64,000 bases of DNA from Tigriopus japonicus (Eukaryota; Arthropoda; Copepoda; Harpacticoida; Harpacticidae), in NCBI GenBank assembly GCA_010645155.1, contig JAAGOF010000230.1, positions 127,734-191,733 on the forward strand. Direction: 5' to 3'. Shown one piece after another: positions 1-9,859 of this stretch; the stretch's first letter is position 1; the number at the start of each line of letters is the position of its first letter. Both the position numbers and the translations under genes were made by a program. The notes beneath the pieces were generated by a model. The model saw only the letters and a program-made list of their open reading frames with translations. It did not search any database and was not told where the DNA came from.

Positions 1-73
1 CATTTTCATCAAAAAGTCTTTTTTCAATAGTGCTAGATTTGATATTGAAAATTATCACAGTATAACTTTGTCA

Positions 74-328
74 ATGGATGAGTGCAATCGAACGAATTCA
101 GCTGGGGATTCTGGGGCCAAAATGGCTAGGGATGCGTCAGAGTCGAGACTCACCCTCTATAAAACTTAATCAAAATTCGTTTTCGTCATTTAAAATCACA
201 AAAAAAAATATTTTTTTTTCTCACATAGCAAACTAAAACTAAGAAATATCCGAACCTAGTTCTGACCCATCCCTAGCCATTTTGGCACCAGAATCCCCAG
301 CTGAATTCGTTCGATTACACTCATCCAT
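74..328. mobile_element. Foldback MITE with ~69-bp inverted arms
   Basis: The arms at 74-142 and 260-328 are near-perfect reverse complements, starting ATGGATGAGTG and ending CACTCATCCAT. The roughly 115-bp AT-rich centre has no coding capacity. No clear target-site duplication was found, so the superfamily is open. Confidence 0.75.
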
Positions 329-355
329 TACATTTCCCTGGATTTTTTTTTCTTT

Positions 356-368
356 GGGGGGGGGGGGG
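356..368. repeat. Poly-G run
   Basis: An uninterrupted run of 13 G sits between a T-rich stretch and a C-rich stretch. Such runs are error-prone in sequencing, so the exact length is uncertain. Confidence 0.8.
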
Positions 369-401
369 CGGCCTTCCCCCTCCCCATTCCTCACATGGCT
401 C

Positions 402-560
402 TACCGGGTGTTTCAAAAGAAGCGGAACGCCGAATTATACCGTCTTTAACTCATGACAAGAGCAGACAATTTTAATTACGAGTTTTTGCCCCAATAATAA
501 ATTTCTAATTTCTCATTGCTCCCAAAACACCAAAATAATTGCAATTATAAGGCTTTCAAA
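402..560 (+). mobile_element. Left-end fragment of a mariner-like element
   Basis: The sequence begins TACCGGGTGTTTCAAAAG followed by AAGCGGAAC. This matches the end of the element at 28894 and the reversed right end at 3805. No partner right end is visible nearby, so this is a truncated copy and its 3' limit is approximate. Confidence 0.5.
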
Positions 561-639
561 GTCATAAATCGACGCTACCATGGCGTTTATTATTGCAAAA
601 TATATCTCCTCCATATGGCGACTTGTAGACGAATGGGTA

Positions 640-1760
640 GTCCTCCTCAGCGTGACCAAGTACCTAAGATCAAAAAGAGCTAAAACCTCAGTTTAGACGC
701 AAATTTTGGAGCTAAAAGAGCTAACTTTTCCTGAAAAAGAGCTAAGAAAAGAGCTAAATTTAAAAAGGCCAAACACACTGATACTTTGTTTTTGGACCTA
801 ATATAATTGGTACTGTCATTCAAGACTTGGGAAAAGTTGGCTTTTAGAGATGTTTTTGTTAATATCTTTCAAAAAGGTCAAGATAAAAAAAGGTTACTCT
901 GTGATGTGATGTTGTTGGCTTTTTGCATGTTATAGATAGAGCAATGATCATGAAAGACCTGGAAGCCTCGGCTATTGGCAAAAGCCTTATTTATTTGTGG
1001 GCCTGTCAGAGAAAAATCGAATTTTACCCGCTGCTTTCACCCAACGATTCAGAGCTCGTATGCTTCATTTTAACTACTTGATTGTATGAACTTTTTTGTC
1101 AGTGAGAGTAGTTTGAATCAAATAGCAACATGTGCGTTTTCCATCAAACAAGTGCACTTACAATTGCCCAAAAGGACAATTGGTGGACGTTTTAGCCGGT
1201 ACTAGTACGTGAATGGAAATTGTGAGTCTAGACAAAAACTGGCATTTCTGTTGCTTTAGCAGAAAGAGGGATGGTTTGGAGTCATGTTTTTTGAGGAGGG
1301 GGGGCGGATTTTTTAATACCGCTACAAGGAATGGGATTCCCTGTAAATCCTACGTGTTTATGTTTACTAGTAAATGTCCAATTTTGGAAAAGCCTCATTT
1401 TGTTGAGATAGAAAATCTGGCAACTTGAAAAATTGTGAAAAGGAGCCAAAAATCTCTAAAAAATGCATAAAAAGAGCTAAAAATGGCAAAATAATTCAAG
1501 AGGTATTTTGCCCTTAGGGCAAACTTGCTCATCTTGAGGCTGTTGTAGATGAGAAATCGGTGGCACACTGACTCCTGAAATGAGTTTGTTTTGATAACAA
1601 CAGCCGCTGCAAGAATTGGCCCGAAAGTGGGGCGAGAGAAAATTGTTATTTTAATGATAGTATACTAAGAAGTAGGCAAAATAGTTTTTATCCTGGAAAA
1701 GGAGCAAAATAATTAAAATTTCCCAAAATGGGCAAAATAATTAAAAATTATAATTTAATG
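640..1760. repeat. Degenerate repeat region with GAGCTAAAA-type words
   Basis: Short A-rich words such as AAAGAGCTAAAA recur at about 678-765 and 1440-1500, on either side of a less repetitive middle. A variant (GGCAAAATAATTAAAA) recurs near 1690-1750. The pattern resembles the subterminal word arrays of families A and B in this window, so a decayed transposon of the same kind is likely. The middle shares the words TTTAATACCGCTACAAGGAAT (1312 on) and TGTGATGTGATG with sequence near 11625-11965, which suggests a second decayed copy there. No open frame is convincing. Confidence 0.4.
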
Positions 1761-1851
1761 AAAAAAATTGGAAACGTTTGCCTTACTCATGAGTGACTAA
1801 AACCATGTATGAACCTCTCTTGCATTGTAAATGACTGGTCAACCTTAGACA

Positions 1852-2400
1852 GGAACCTCTTACAATAGGACGCGAACTGTGGCTGACGCGTAGCCCAAAG
1901 AGGCCCTTAAAACTCTGCTAAAACGCTCTGCAGTGAATTTGAACGAAATGAACCGAAAAAATATCAGCAGAAACCTTGCGTTGCAAGACCCATCTTGGTT
2001 TGATTTCCAACATGGTTGCCAGGACATAAACTTTGATGCCACTTTTTGGCCACATGTGAACTGTGTTTCTTTGATGGCTATCATTTTTTCAAAAAGGATC
2101 ATTTCTCAAAAATGGGTGCCATTTAAGCTAAATGATGCCACTTAAAGGAAGATAATCGTCAAGGAAAAGGACTTAAGGTTTTGCCAAAAACTAGTGTCAT
2201 TTATCTTACACCTGGCAACCATGCTTAAAATCAACGTAATATGGGTCTGGCAACGCAATGACTTTGCTAATGTTTTTCTCCATTTTTTGCCAAAAGACGA
2301 TAGAAAAAGTTGTTGGATTGCAAACATCATACAGAGCAAAGTTGCAGCATGAGATAGCGCTCGTTTTCCTGCCATTAATTTTTATAATGATGCTTTCACT
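1852..2400 (-). mobile_element. Internal fragment of a family B element, interrupted by another MITE
   Basis: 1852-1950 and 2287-2400 match, in reverse complement, the interior of the family B copy at about 12590-12860. Shared words include GCGTAGCCCAA and TTGCCAAAAGACGATAG. The terminal repeats of this copy are not visible. The match is broken by about 340 bp that contains a separate inverted-repeat element. Confidence 0.6.
1976..2259. mobile_element. MITE nested in the family B fragment
   Basis: The arms 1976-2044 and 2190-2259 are inverted copies. The left begins TTGCGTTGCAAGACCCAT and the right reads the same in reverse with TTGCGTTGCCAGACCCAT. Both contain CATGGTTGCCAGG. It interrupts the family B fragment and so inserted after it. 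Confidence 0.7.
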
Positions 2401-3162
2401 TCTCAGGAATTACTCAAAACTGACCTGCTTTAGACCAACATCTCCCACAAAACTGAGAATGGATCTCAATGAAACGCATGTATAACTTGAATATAATAAT
2501 GCCAACTTCAGGCAACGAGTTCAATTATACACAGATCAAGTCTCATAAAAATTGAGCATTTTTTGTTTTTGGAAACCTGTGGCCCTGTTATTAACAATGA
2601 AAATTACAGCCCAAGTATTCACACTCTTCCCCATAAAAACAACACTTTTAATCAACATTTTTTCATCTTCAGTGCTTGAAATCCATTAGATGCCAAATAT
2701 AAACATTTTGACAGGACCAACCAAGAGGAGGCACATGATTGAACAAATTATTCATCAACTTATAGTTGAGTTGTTGATGATTCCCTCTGAAAGGTTATTC
2801 ATGCAGAATGAAGTAAAGAAAAGATCACCTTCATGGAGCACTATATTTTTCACTTTGATGGTGTTGTTAGGTACTTAAAATCTGAAACCATTGGTATTTC
2901 AGAATAAGTTTGAAAGGGTTGATGATGAGCAGTGAACATGATTTACCCAAGAGTGGGTTGCATTCAATTATCTCTAGGAGACAGATACACATACCAGAAT
3001 GATGTCTATTCAATTCATCCACTGTTTTAGTCTAAAATATTGATAATTGATAATCCGTAATCCGTAACTATTCCCTTTTGTTTGCTACTTGGGGCCTGTT
3101 TGGGCTCTCAAAAACTACAACAAACAGCTGTCTTCGCATCCTCTTCTGTAAGTATATCCATG
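2401..3162. other. No recognisable feature
   Basis: This AT-rich stretch has only short, unrecognised open frames. I see no splice-bordered exon, terminal repeat or RNA gene in it. Confidence 0.5.
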
Positions 3163-3493
3163 CCATAGACCACTGTTTTACCTAGACTGAAATTGTATCT
3201 TCAAAATTTATCAGCTTTGCTCCCATTCAAGAGAATATCTTACGTTTTACAGGAGCTGTGGTTTCTGCAACAGAGTTTCTACATCAATTTTCAGCTCAAT
3301 CAAACAACGGAGTCAAAAGTTATATGCCTTTTAAATTCAGGCGAGCAAAGGCGGAAAATGAACTCGTTCTAGACAATTTTCTTGTTACATAACCCACAGC
3401 TCCTTTAAAAAATATAAGATATTCCCTCGAATGGGAGCAAAGATGATAAATTTTGAAGCTACCATCTCAGTCCAGCAATAGCAAGGTCTATGG
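3163..3493. mobile_element. MITE with ~95-bp inverted arms (CCATAGACC ends)
   Basis: The left arm starts CCATAGACCACTG and the right arm ends in GGTCTATGG. Matching words inside are TTTGCTCCCATTC and GGAGCTGTGG. The flanks show no clear duplication. The element lies just upstream of the mariner-like fragment at 3530. Confidence 0.75.
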
Positions 3494-3529
3494 TCAAACA
3501 TTTGGCTCGAAAAGTCAGAAAAAAAACAT

Positions 3530-3805
3530 TTTAAACAAGTTCAATATTTAAGTGACGACGATTTTTTTCGTGAAGGGTTATTTCTGAATGCAGAGCGTTC
3601 GTGACCCCGACTTTTTTCTCCCTTTCGTACTTTGGCTCAAACCGATAATAACGCCACGTAAAGGGAACAAAACCATATTTATCTTGAGAATTGTTATCTG
3701 TAGCATCTATTTGAGCTTCATACATGTTTTGTGAGATCAACCATTTCCAAGTTTCCAAACCATCCAACATGGTTTCCAGTTCCGTTTCTTATGAATCACC
3801 CGGTA
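3530..3805 (-). mobile_element. Mariner-like non-autonomous element, one end present
   Basis: The right end reads CGTTTCTTATGAATCACCCGGTA, the reverse of the TACCGGGTG end at 402 and 28894. The interior aligns with 28950-29290 by shared words such as GAAGGGT, TTTTTTCTC and TTGTGAG, in the same order. The left end is not visible and probably lies near 3530. Confidence 0.6.
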
Positions 3806-4250
3806 CAACTGCACTTGATTCTATCTTTTAAGCCAGATGGGTCAAGATGGGAGGTTCTCTGAAGTGAAGCCATCATGTATATCCTTAAAATGTAATATTT
3901 TGCTTTTCGTTCTTCAACATGATGCTTTATGGCGGAAATTGGGTTACGTGATTAGTGGAGTGTTCCACAGGGTCCGCAGGACCCGATTCCGCTTTGAGTT
4001 AGATTTTAAGTGGGAAGTATAGAAAGTAGAATTATGAAACCTATTTTGTTAACAATAGTTACTCCAAAGTGCCAGAATTTTTTTAAATCCTATCACTTGG
4101 CTCAACCGGTCTAGACCGGATCAAAGTTAGAACCTTAAAGTGCTTTGCGGCCGACCTCTGGTGAGCTCGAGGTCAATTATATACAAATATAAATATCTTT
4201 AACTTAAAGGGCAACCATATAGCTCTTACATGAGCTATAGCAGCCCTTTC
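3806..4250. other. No recognisable feature
   Basis: This is unassigned sequence upstream of the transposase remnant. It could hold the lost 5' end of that transposon, but I see no inverted-repeat partner for sequence beyond 5300. Confidence 0.4.
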
Positions 4251-4299
4251 TATGACCAAAATTGCGCTTGTGACAAAGATTTTAGTGATCTTGGTCCGT

Positions 4300-5300
4300 T
4301 TCAGCATGGCACCTAAAATGCTGACGGCAACAAGGCCAAAGTCTGGGCCAACCGCGAAGTCATTGAGATTGCACAAATCCGGAAAAATCGATTGCCAGAT
4401 TGCCGAGACCATTGGTTTTAATGCAAAAAGTGTCCAAACGTCATCAGGACTCTCAAGGCCAATGTTGGCAAGACTGAATGCGCCATAGGTGGGGCGAGGC
4501 CTGTCAGCCAAGTCACCCCCATCAACATCAAGAAGGTGAAAGGTATGGTCAGGAAGCAGCCTGTCTTGAACATCAAACAGTTTGCCGATGCTTGCAGCTG
4601 CTCTCAGACGTCTGCCACGAGAATTGTCAAGGCCGTCAGCTTCAAGTCTCTCGCGACTTTGGAGAGTCCCCTCCTGTCCAAGATGGTGAAGGAAAAGAGG
4701 ATGAAAAGGTGCCAAAATCTGGAGGACTGGTTTGGGGGGAATGAGAGCACAAAGGGGAGCAAGAGAGTAGTTTTGTGGAGCGATGAGAAGCTCTTTGTTG
4801 TGGACCAGGTGGTCAACAAGAGGAACGAGAGGGTGGTGTCTAAAAAGGCAAACGTTAACTTGCAAGTGGCCATGAAGACCAATCCCTTAGCATCCATAAT
4901 GGCGTTTGGATTGGTTGGAAGTGATGGAAATGTTATGTTATGCCTCAGAATATGGGCCCAAGTAGAGGAGGTAGGGGGTCCTGGTGCAACACGGGGTACC
5001 CTGTCATACTGGGCATGCAGTCTAGGTTCATCTCTCAGAAAACTGAGGGCCAGAGGCCTTCTGTCCCAAAGAATTATGGCCACCCTCGTCCTCCGATCCC
5101 AACCCCCTGGACTTTAAAGTATGGTCGCAGGTGGAGGGCTTGACCAATTCCGGGAGGCACCCCAACATCCAATTCCTAAAGGCCGTAACCGAAAAAACCT
5201 GGAGAAACGTCTTGGAGGCCTCCAAGGTCAGTCAAATGTTTGCAACGATCAGGGACAGAATCGCCAAGGTCTTGGTCACAAACAGACAGCACTTCATGTA
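4300..5300 (+). pseudogene. Broken Tc1/mariner-type transposase
   Basis: Translation in shifting frames gives the layout of an IS630/Tc1/mariner transposase. An N-terminal helix-turn-helix stretch (SGKIDCQIAETIGFNAKSVQ, about 4378-4437) comes first. The catalytic-core signature WSDEKLFVVDQ follows with its first aspartate codon at 4781-4783. Near the C-terminus is a WPP...NPLDFKVWSQVEG motif, at about 5075-5137. The reading frame changes near 4440 and again between about 4950 and 5060, so no intact protein is made. The family's second aspartate region (usually HTA-like, after a QQD motif) cannot be read clearly. A stop (TAG) follows a plausible C-terminus near 5300. I did not find flanking terminal repeats. 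The long minus-strand open frame over 4173-4865 is a shadow of this remnant. The class is confident; the subfamily is not. Confidence 0.8.
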
Positions 5301-5309
5301 GTTTTATGA

Positions 5310-5640
5310 CAAAAAACCTTAATATCCTACCAATTATTAAAAATAACATTTTTGAAAATGGAAGACTTTGCTCTTTCCGATGGTGTCAATGGATTAGTCT
5401 GGCCCAGGTTTGTGACAACCTTTTTTTTTCTTTCCGCTGGGGCCAACTTCCTTGTCTCCATAGTAGTAAAATGAGCGAGTTCTTTCATTCAAACATGTCT
5501 ACGAAGGCTTGCAAATGGCTGATCACACAAATGAGCACAAATTTTAACGTCCAAGTGACAGATATATGCTGTCAAAGGATTATTTTTGAAGAATTATTGT
5601 CAAAATATTGAATAATTTACGATTCAACACACCTTTCTCC
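5310..5640. other. No recognisable feature
   Basis: This spacer lies between the transposase remnant and the reverse-transcriptase remnant. It could hold decayed LINE 3' sequence, since the LINE runs on the minus strand, but no motif supports that. Confidence 0.35.
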
Positions 5641-5649
5641 CGGTTTTGG

Positions 5650-5970
5650 AACAACTTACATGAGGGTAGGATTCCAGTCAGCCATGGTTCCAGATAGTTC
5701 CTACCCTTTTTCGAAAATTGAACCTTGTGGAACACCTGACTTGACATCATACATGCCACTAAAAGATCCTTCAACTTATACTATTTGCTTCCTTTTGCTC
5801 ATGAAACTATCAATCCAATTCAGGACCTTACCCTGGATCTCAATCTCTTTGAGTTGATGGAGCAAAAAACCATCATGATGTACTTTATCAAAGGCCTCGG
5901 CAAAGTCAAGATAGACTACATCAACTGAGTCGTGACTTTGAAGCCCTTCAATGATCTGCTCAATAAGAAT
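5650..5970 (-). pseudogene. Broken non-LTR (LINE) reverse transcriptase fragment
   Basis: Read on the minus strand, the fragment carries reverse-transcriptase palm motifs in the expected order. These are a VVYLDFAEAFDKVHHD block (motif A, 5890-5935), then WIDSFMSKRKQ, then SGVPQGS (motif B). These are typical of jockey/CR1-like LINE polymerases. There is an in-frame stop after KRKQIV, and the frame closes soon after the PQGS block with no YADD box. The sequence upstream on the minus strand (to about 6110) may be further decayed domain. No endonuclease domain or poly-A tail is seen. It is a dead, truncated LINE; the clade is uncertain. Confidence 0.8.
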
Positions 5971-6119
5971 TTTAATTGAAGGTTACAAAAATCGTCACTA
6001 GATGGAGCTAAAACAGGGGCAAATTCTTTTGATTTCAGATCTATCCTCAACCAGGAATGCCTCAACTTAAACTTGTTCCAAAAATTGCAGCTTCCATCTG
6101 AAAGTGGATTTCTCTTCAT

Positions 6120-6459
6120 ATTTCCAGTCTTTTAGAGCTCAGCCATGATTTATTATGTTCAAAAAGCCATGCTGAGTAATCACAAATTGGGTCAAAATTA
6201 AACAGAAGCACCCACAACCGTTTCTTCCTTAAGATGGCACTGTCATCTGTCTCTTTGATTGAAGCTCATCTTTGCTTCCTTAAAAAGGCTCACTCTGAAT
6301 GCGAGTTGTTCATTTTGAGAACAAGAGGAGCACCCAAGTAGGATGTGTTGAGGGCATGCTAAATCATGTGAGAGCCATCTAGGTGAAGCGAATGTTAGCT
6401 TTCTTTAAATTCGTTTATGTGTTCAATCAATCAGAAATGCAGGAGGAGGTTAGAGTTAG
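6120..6459. other. No recognisable feature
   Basis: This unassigned stretch lies between the LINE remnant and the long foldback element. It has no convincing exon or repeat. Confidence 0.35.
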
Positions 6460-7627
6460 AGCTCTATATTAGAAAGAGTACAATCATATCCAACGCCATC
6501 TAGTTCCTTCTGCTCGCAACTGCTCGCCGTTCCCAAAAAGATGCACAAGTACCCTCTAAGCTGAACAAGTTTTCCAAATTATGAGACCAAGATAGCAACT
6601 TTTGAGAAACTAAAGGGCCTAAAACCTTAATGAAGGGGTCCAAAATGAACTACTAGTGTGTTTCAAATGAGTTAAGATTGCATTACTTGTAAAATTAGGT
6701 TTAAAACTTTAAAAGACTTTAAGAGAATGAAAATCTATCCCCTTGGACATATTGATGCAAGTGGTGATGGCAACAATGTGATTGGAAATGAAATTGCAGG
6801 GCTGCTGAATTCTCTTGTGCTTGGCTGTCATGGTCATTGCTGAGAAAGAGCACAGGGAATTTTCTTCCTCTCTTGACTTCACCCCTGACTGCAATTTAAA
6901 CTTGCCCACCTACATGCAAGATCACAGGAGTAGCTGGTGGTGGCCAGCAAGGGAGTCCAGTCAAATGCTTGCTAGCTTCAGATGGCTTGCCCAGCTTGCC
7001 CACTGGCACTTGTTAAGAAGGGAACAGATAGGATTGCTGGGCCGAGCCAGCTTTCTCTCTCTCTCTCGCTCGCTCTCTCTCTCTCGCTCGCTCGCTCTCG
7101 CTCTCTCTCTCTCGCTCGCTCTCTCTCTCTCGCTCGCTCTCTCTCTCTCGCTCGCTCTCTCTCGCTCGCTCTCCACACTGAGCCCAGTGAACAAACAAGG
7201 AGGACTTGACTCAAAATTTCAGGGTTGAAAGGTGAAGAAAGGAAAACTCAACATTCTCCTCTCTATCAATATTCTATCTGACACATTTTTATGGTAGGAG
7301 CCCTGATTGCGAACGTTTTCTCTGAAAAGCATTGATCAGAGTGAGGGGTGAGATATTCATTTTTCTCTTGGTCTTTTAGGTTTTAAACCTTATTTTACAA
7401 GTAATTCAGCTTTGAATCATTTGAAACACACTAATAGGTCATTTTGGACCCCTTCATTAAGGTTCTAGGCCCTTTAGTTTCTCAAAAGTTGCTTTCTTGG
7501 TCTCATAATTTGGAAAACTTGTTCAGCTTAGAGGGTACTTTTGCATTGTTTTGGGAACGGCGAGCAGTTGCGACCCAAATCAACTAGATGGCGTTGGATA
7601 TGATTGTACTCTTTCTAATATAGAGCT
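6460..7627. mobile_element. Large foldback element with ~249-bp inverted arms
   Basis: Arms 6460-6708 and 7379-7627 are long imperfect reverse complements. The left starts AGCTCTATATTAG and the right ends CTAATATAGAGCT. They share many blocks, including GAAGGGGTCCAAAATGA, GGGCCTA and CTCGCCGTTCCCA. The 670-bp centre is unrelated to the arms and carries a long CT/CGCT-rich microsatellite. The flanks read AGAGTTAG and TTAGTTAG, a possible but imperfect target duplication. Arm length suggests a Mutator-like or foldback class, but without a transposase this is inference. Confidence 0.75.
7052..7171. repeat. CT/CGCT-rich microsatellite
   Basis: About 120 bp of CT dinucleotides are regularly broken by CGCTCGCT blocks, giving a loose higher-order period of roughly 16-20 bp. 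All overlapping open frames (Ser/Leu/Arg or Glu/Arg/Ala runs) are by-products of the repeat. Confidence 0.95.
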
Positions 7628-7631
7628 TTAG

Positions 7632-8222
7632 TTAGAGTGATCTTTTCAAAAATCTTATCGCGGATGGATGAAAGAAGAGAAGAGGCTTGTTCATCAAGGT
7701 AAGAATTTGGACAGTGGAAGGGTTTTCGCATTTTGGAGACTGCCTTTATGACATAGATGCTATGAAAAATGTCGGATTGCAAGTTTGGACATGTTGACTC
7801 TCTGTTTTGCAAGAATATGCAAAATTTATTCTTTTAATTAAAAAATAGCAAGCACTTAAAAAGACTTTTGATATTGAAGAACACGGCATTTTGCTTGGTA
7901 TCTTGATGGTTTTGGAGTTTGACCAGAAAAATCAGTGCTTGTAACATCGCTTACACTTGTACTTACACAAAAACAGTGGCCTTTTGTTGAGAATTTCCTC
8001 ATGCAAGAATGAGCAAATGAAGTGTGCATATTTTTCCAAAATCTTAGCCATTGGTGTTCAACGTTGCAATTCGACATTTTTCAAAGTATCTAAGTCATAA
8101 GGGTGGGCTTTAAAATGCGAAAACCCTTCCTCTGCCCAAATTCGAGAGCCACAAACCGTTGCCGAACAAGCCTATTCTCTTTTTTCATCCGCCCGTGATA
8201 TAATTTTTGAAGAGATCACGCC
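7632..8222. repeat. Diverged inverted pair of gene-like segments
   Basis: The segment 8112-8222 matches the reverse complement of 7632-7735, with AAATGCGAAAACCCTTCC, GAACAAGCCT and TTTTTGAA(A/G)AGATCAC in the same order. One frame in both copies gives a related peptide (EQA.SL.SS.RD.IFE.IT). The pair could therefore derive from a coding sequence, probably of a mobile element. The 380 bp between is unassigned. Neither copy is an intact gene. Confidence 0.55.
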
Positions 8223-8354
8223 AACCTTCCCATGTACTTCTCATTGGGTTACAGTACTGAAATGGGCTCGAAACCCATGCTGCCCAGGGGGAATGATATG
8301 GAATGATATCATGGGCTTCCAAAAGAGGATAACTCCAGACAGCTAGAATTTTAT

Positions 8355-8440
8355 CCCGAACAGGATTTGAACCAACTCCGTTTGGGTAAGCACTTACACT
8401 CGACCCATAATAACACGTGCGCAGTCAATCTGGCTTCCTT
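8355..8440 (-). mobile_element. tRNA-derived SINE (head region)
   Basis: On the minus strand the sequence carries a B-box-like GGTTCAAATCC (8363-8373), preceded by CGAGTGTAAGTGCTTACCC and, further 5', GCACGT. The same order occurs at 21988-22075. It resembles a serine-type tRNA with a long variable arm, but a folded functional tRNA cannot be drawn. A SINE head is more likely than a tRNA gene. Confidence 0.6.
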
Positions 8441-9215
8441 AACTTGATGAAGTTTCATTTTCGTTCAATTTTACCATCTAGAAAGGCATTAAAAATCAAA
8501 TCTCAAGTATTCTTGGCGTACTTTTTTATTTAATCCTGTTTCCTATTTGACTCCGCTCTCGGTCTCTTGATCGATACCAAAACCAAAGAACTTAAAAAAA
8601 AAGTTTTCGTCCATCACTAAAGATTTATTTCTTGATTAAAAGTGCATAAATTAAGGAAACTGAATTTAAATTTTACTCTAGCTTCAAAAGGTAAAAGAGA
8701 AAATGAAACATTTCAGTACACAAAGGCCTTGCATTAAGGTAAATAAATAGCAAGCATATGAGAGTGCAACTTTGTTTTCCTTAAGAAATGTGGCTTATGG
8801 GAATTTCGTAGAGGAACTAACGAAGCTCAAACAGTTCTCCAGAACTCGACTTGTTTACTCCAAGATCAAGGAGTTACTTTACCAAAACTAATTGTGCCAA
8901 AGTCTTGGTCAAGTGTATTTCGTTCCAGAGCTTTTCACAATGTTGACTGGCAGCTGGTTTGAACAAAAAAAATCCCAAATCCTGAACCAAGGCCCGTCTC
9001 CTCTTGCACGCAAATAGCAGGCGGCCAAATCGATTTACTTGGGCCTATCCTTCATTCGGCTTATCAGTCTCGCATGCAATATTATGTTGAAGGAGCCATT
9101 ACTAATGCAGATATTCTTCCTGCCATCAACTTTCCCCAGGGCAATGTCCGATGCAGTTGAATGGCAGCCCAACCTCAAATTATTGATAGGGTCAGAGGAT
9201 CTACTCGACAAAACA
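8441..9215. other. No recognisable gene; lolal downstream flank
   Basis: This AT-rich sequence lies beyond the predicted polyadenylation site of the BTB gene. I see no exon or terminal repeat in it. Confidence 0.4.
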
Positions 9216-9221
9216 TTTATT
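9216..9221 (-). promoter_or_regulatory. Candidate poly(A) signal of lolal-like gene
   Basis: AATAAA on the minus strand lies about 245 bases after the stop codon. A second AATAAA overlaps the stop codon itself (GGAATAAATC), so an extremely short 3'UTR is also possible. Transcript data would decide. Confidence 0.45.
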
Positions 9222-9431
9222 GTTCAAATGAAATCGTTCTAATTGCGCATTCGTTTTGTTGTCCAGAGGTGAGATACTAGCAGTAGAGCGTTGTCGTGTT
9301 ACAAACTTCTTTGGGAGGTTGGTCGGGATTGATTCGCCCCAACCAACGGATATCTCAATCGAATGGAGAGGGACAGGGCGATTGTTGTGGGTGGGGTAGC
9401 GACGGCATAGAAAGTGGTAAAGATTCATAGG

Positions 9432-9450
9432 GAGTGTGTGTGTGTGTGTT
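9432..9450. repeat. TG dinucleotide repeat in the lolal 3'UTR
   Basis: A short GTGTGT run lies 17-35 bases past the stop codon of the BTB gene, read as CA on the transcribed strand. Confidence 0.8.
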
Positions 9451-9466
9451 CATGTAGAATGTAGAT

Positions 9467-9850
9467 TTATTCCTGCTTGATGGTCTGAGGGGCCTCGGCC
9501 AAGCCTTTAACCTTGAGTCTTTCGGCCGTCTTGAGGAAGGCGGGCAACTGATCTTGGGCCACGTTGACCTCGCCGGCGTACATAAACTCGAGGATAGCCG
9601 TTAAATGTTGGAATGGCACGTCCTTCAGGATAATGATGGGATGCTTGGCCGGGTTCTCTTCGAGGAGAGCTTTGAAGTAAGGGGAGCATGCGGACAAGAC
9701 CATTTTGTGGGCCTTGCACGTTTGACCGTCACAAGCGAGTGTCACGTCCGTGAAGGATTTCTCGTCGCGCAAATGCTTGAATGACGAGACCATGTTGGTC
9801 TGGAAGTCATTCCAGCGCAGACAAAACTGTTGCTGATCACCTTGAGCCAT
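9467..9850 (-). CDS. lolal: Lola-like BTB protein (Batman)
   Basis: This encodes a complete 127-residue protein made almost wholly of one BTB/POZ domain. The start FCLRWNDFQTNM (residues 9-20), DVTLACDGQTCKAHKMVLSA in the middle and the FMYAGEVNV helix mark the arthropod 'tramtrack group'. The length and the tail KVKGLAEAPQTIKQE fit Drosophila Lola-like, itself 127 residues with no zinc finger. That protein is a nuclear factor that pairs with GAGA factor and works with Polycomb/trithorax group proteins; transfer of that role is by family. The start is the first Met and sits at AAAATGG. Just upstream, TTTATTACAG is a good 3' splice site (exon from 9859), so the 5'UTR is probably split and the coding region is a single exon. 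The gene runs opposite to the other three genes. A splice to downstream zinc-finger exons, as in lola, is possible but not needed. Confidence 0.93.
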   Translation of the reverse strand: MAQGDQQQFCLRWNDFQTNMVSSFKHLRDEKSFTDVTLACDGQTCKAHKMVLSACSPYFKALLEENPAKHPIIILKDVPFQHLTAILEFMYAGEVNVAQDQLPAFLKTAERLKVKGLAEAPQTIKQE

Positions 9851-9859
9851 TTTGCAGAT

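Noticed and set aside
4173..4865. 230-codon minus-strand open frame
   Set aside because: It overlaps the plus-strand transposase remnant, whose motifs are clear. The minus translation has no motif.
6961..7228. Several Ser/Leu/Arg or Glu/Arg-rich open frames
   Set aside because: They are translations of the CT/CGCT microsatellite on both strands.
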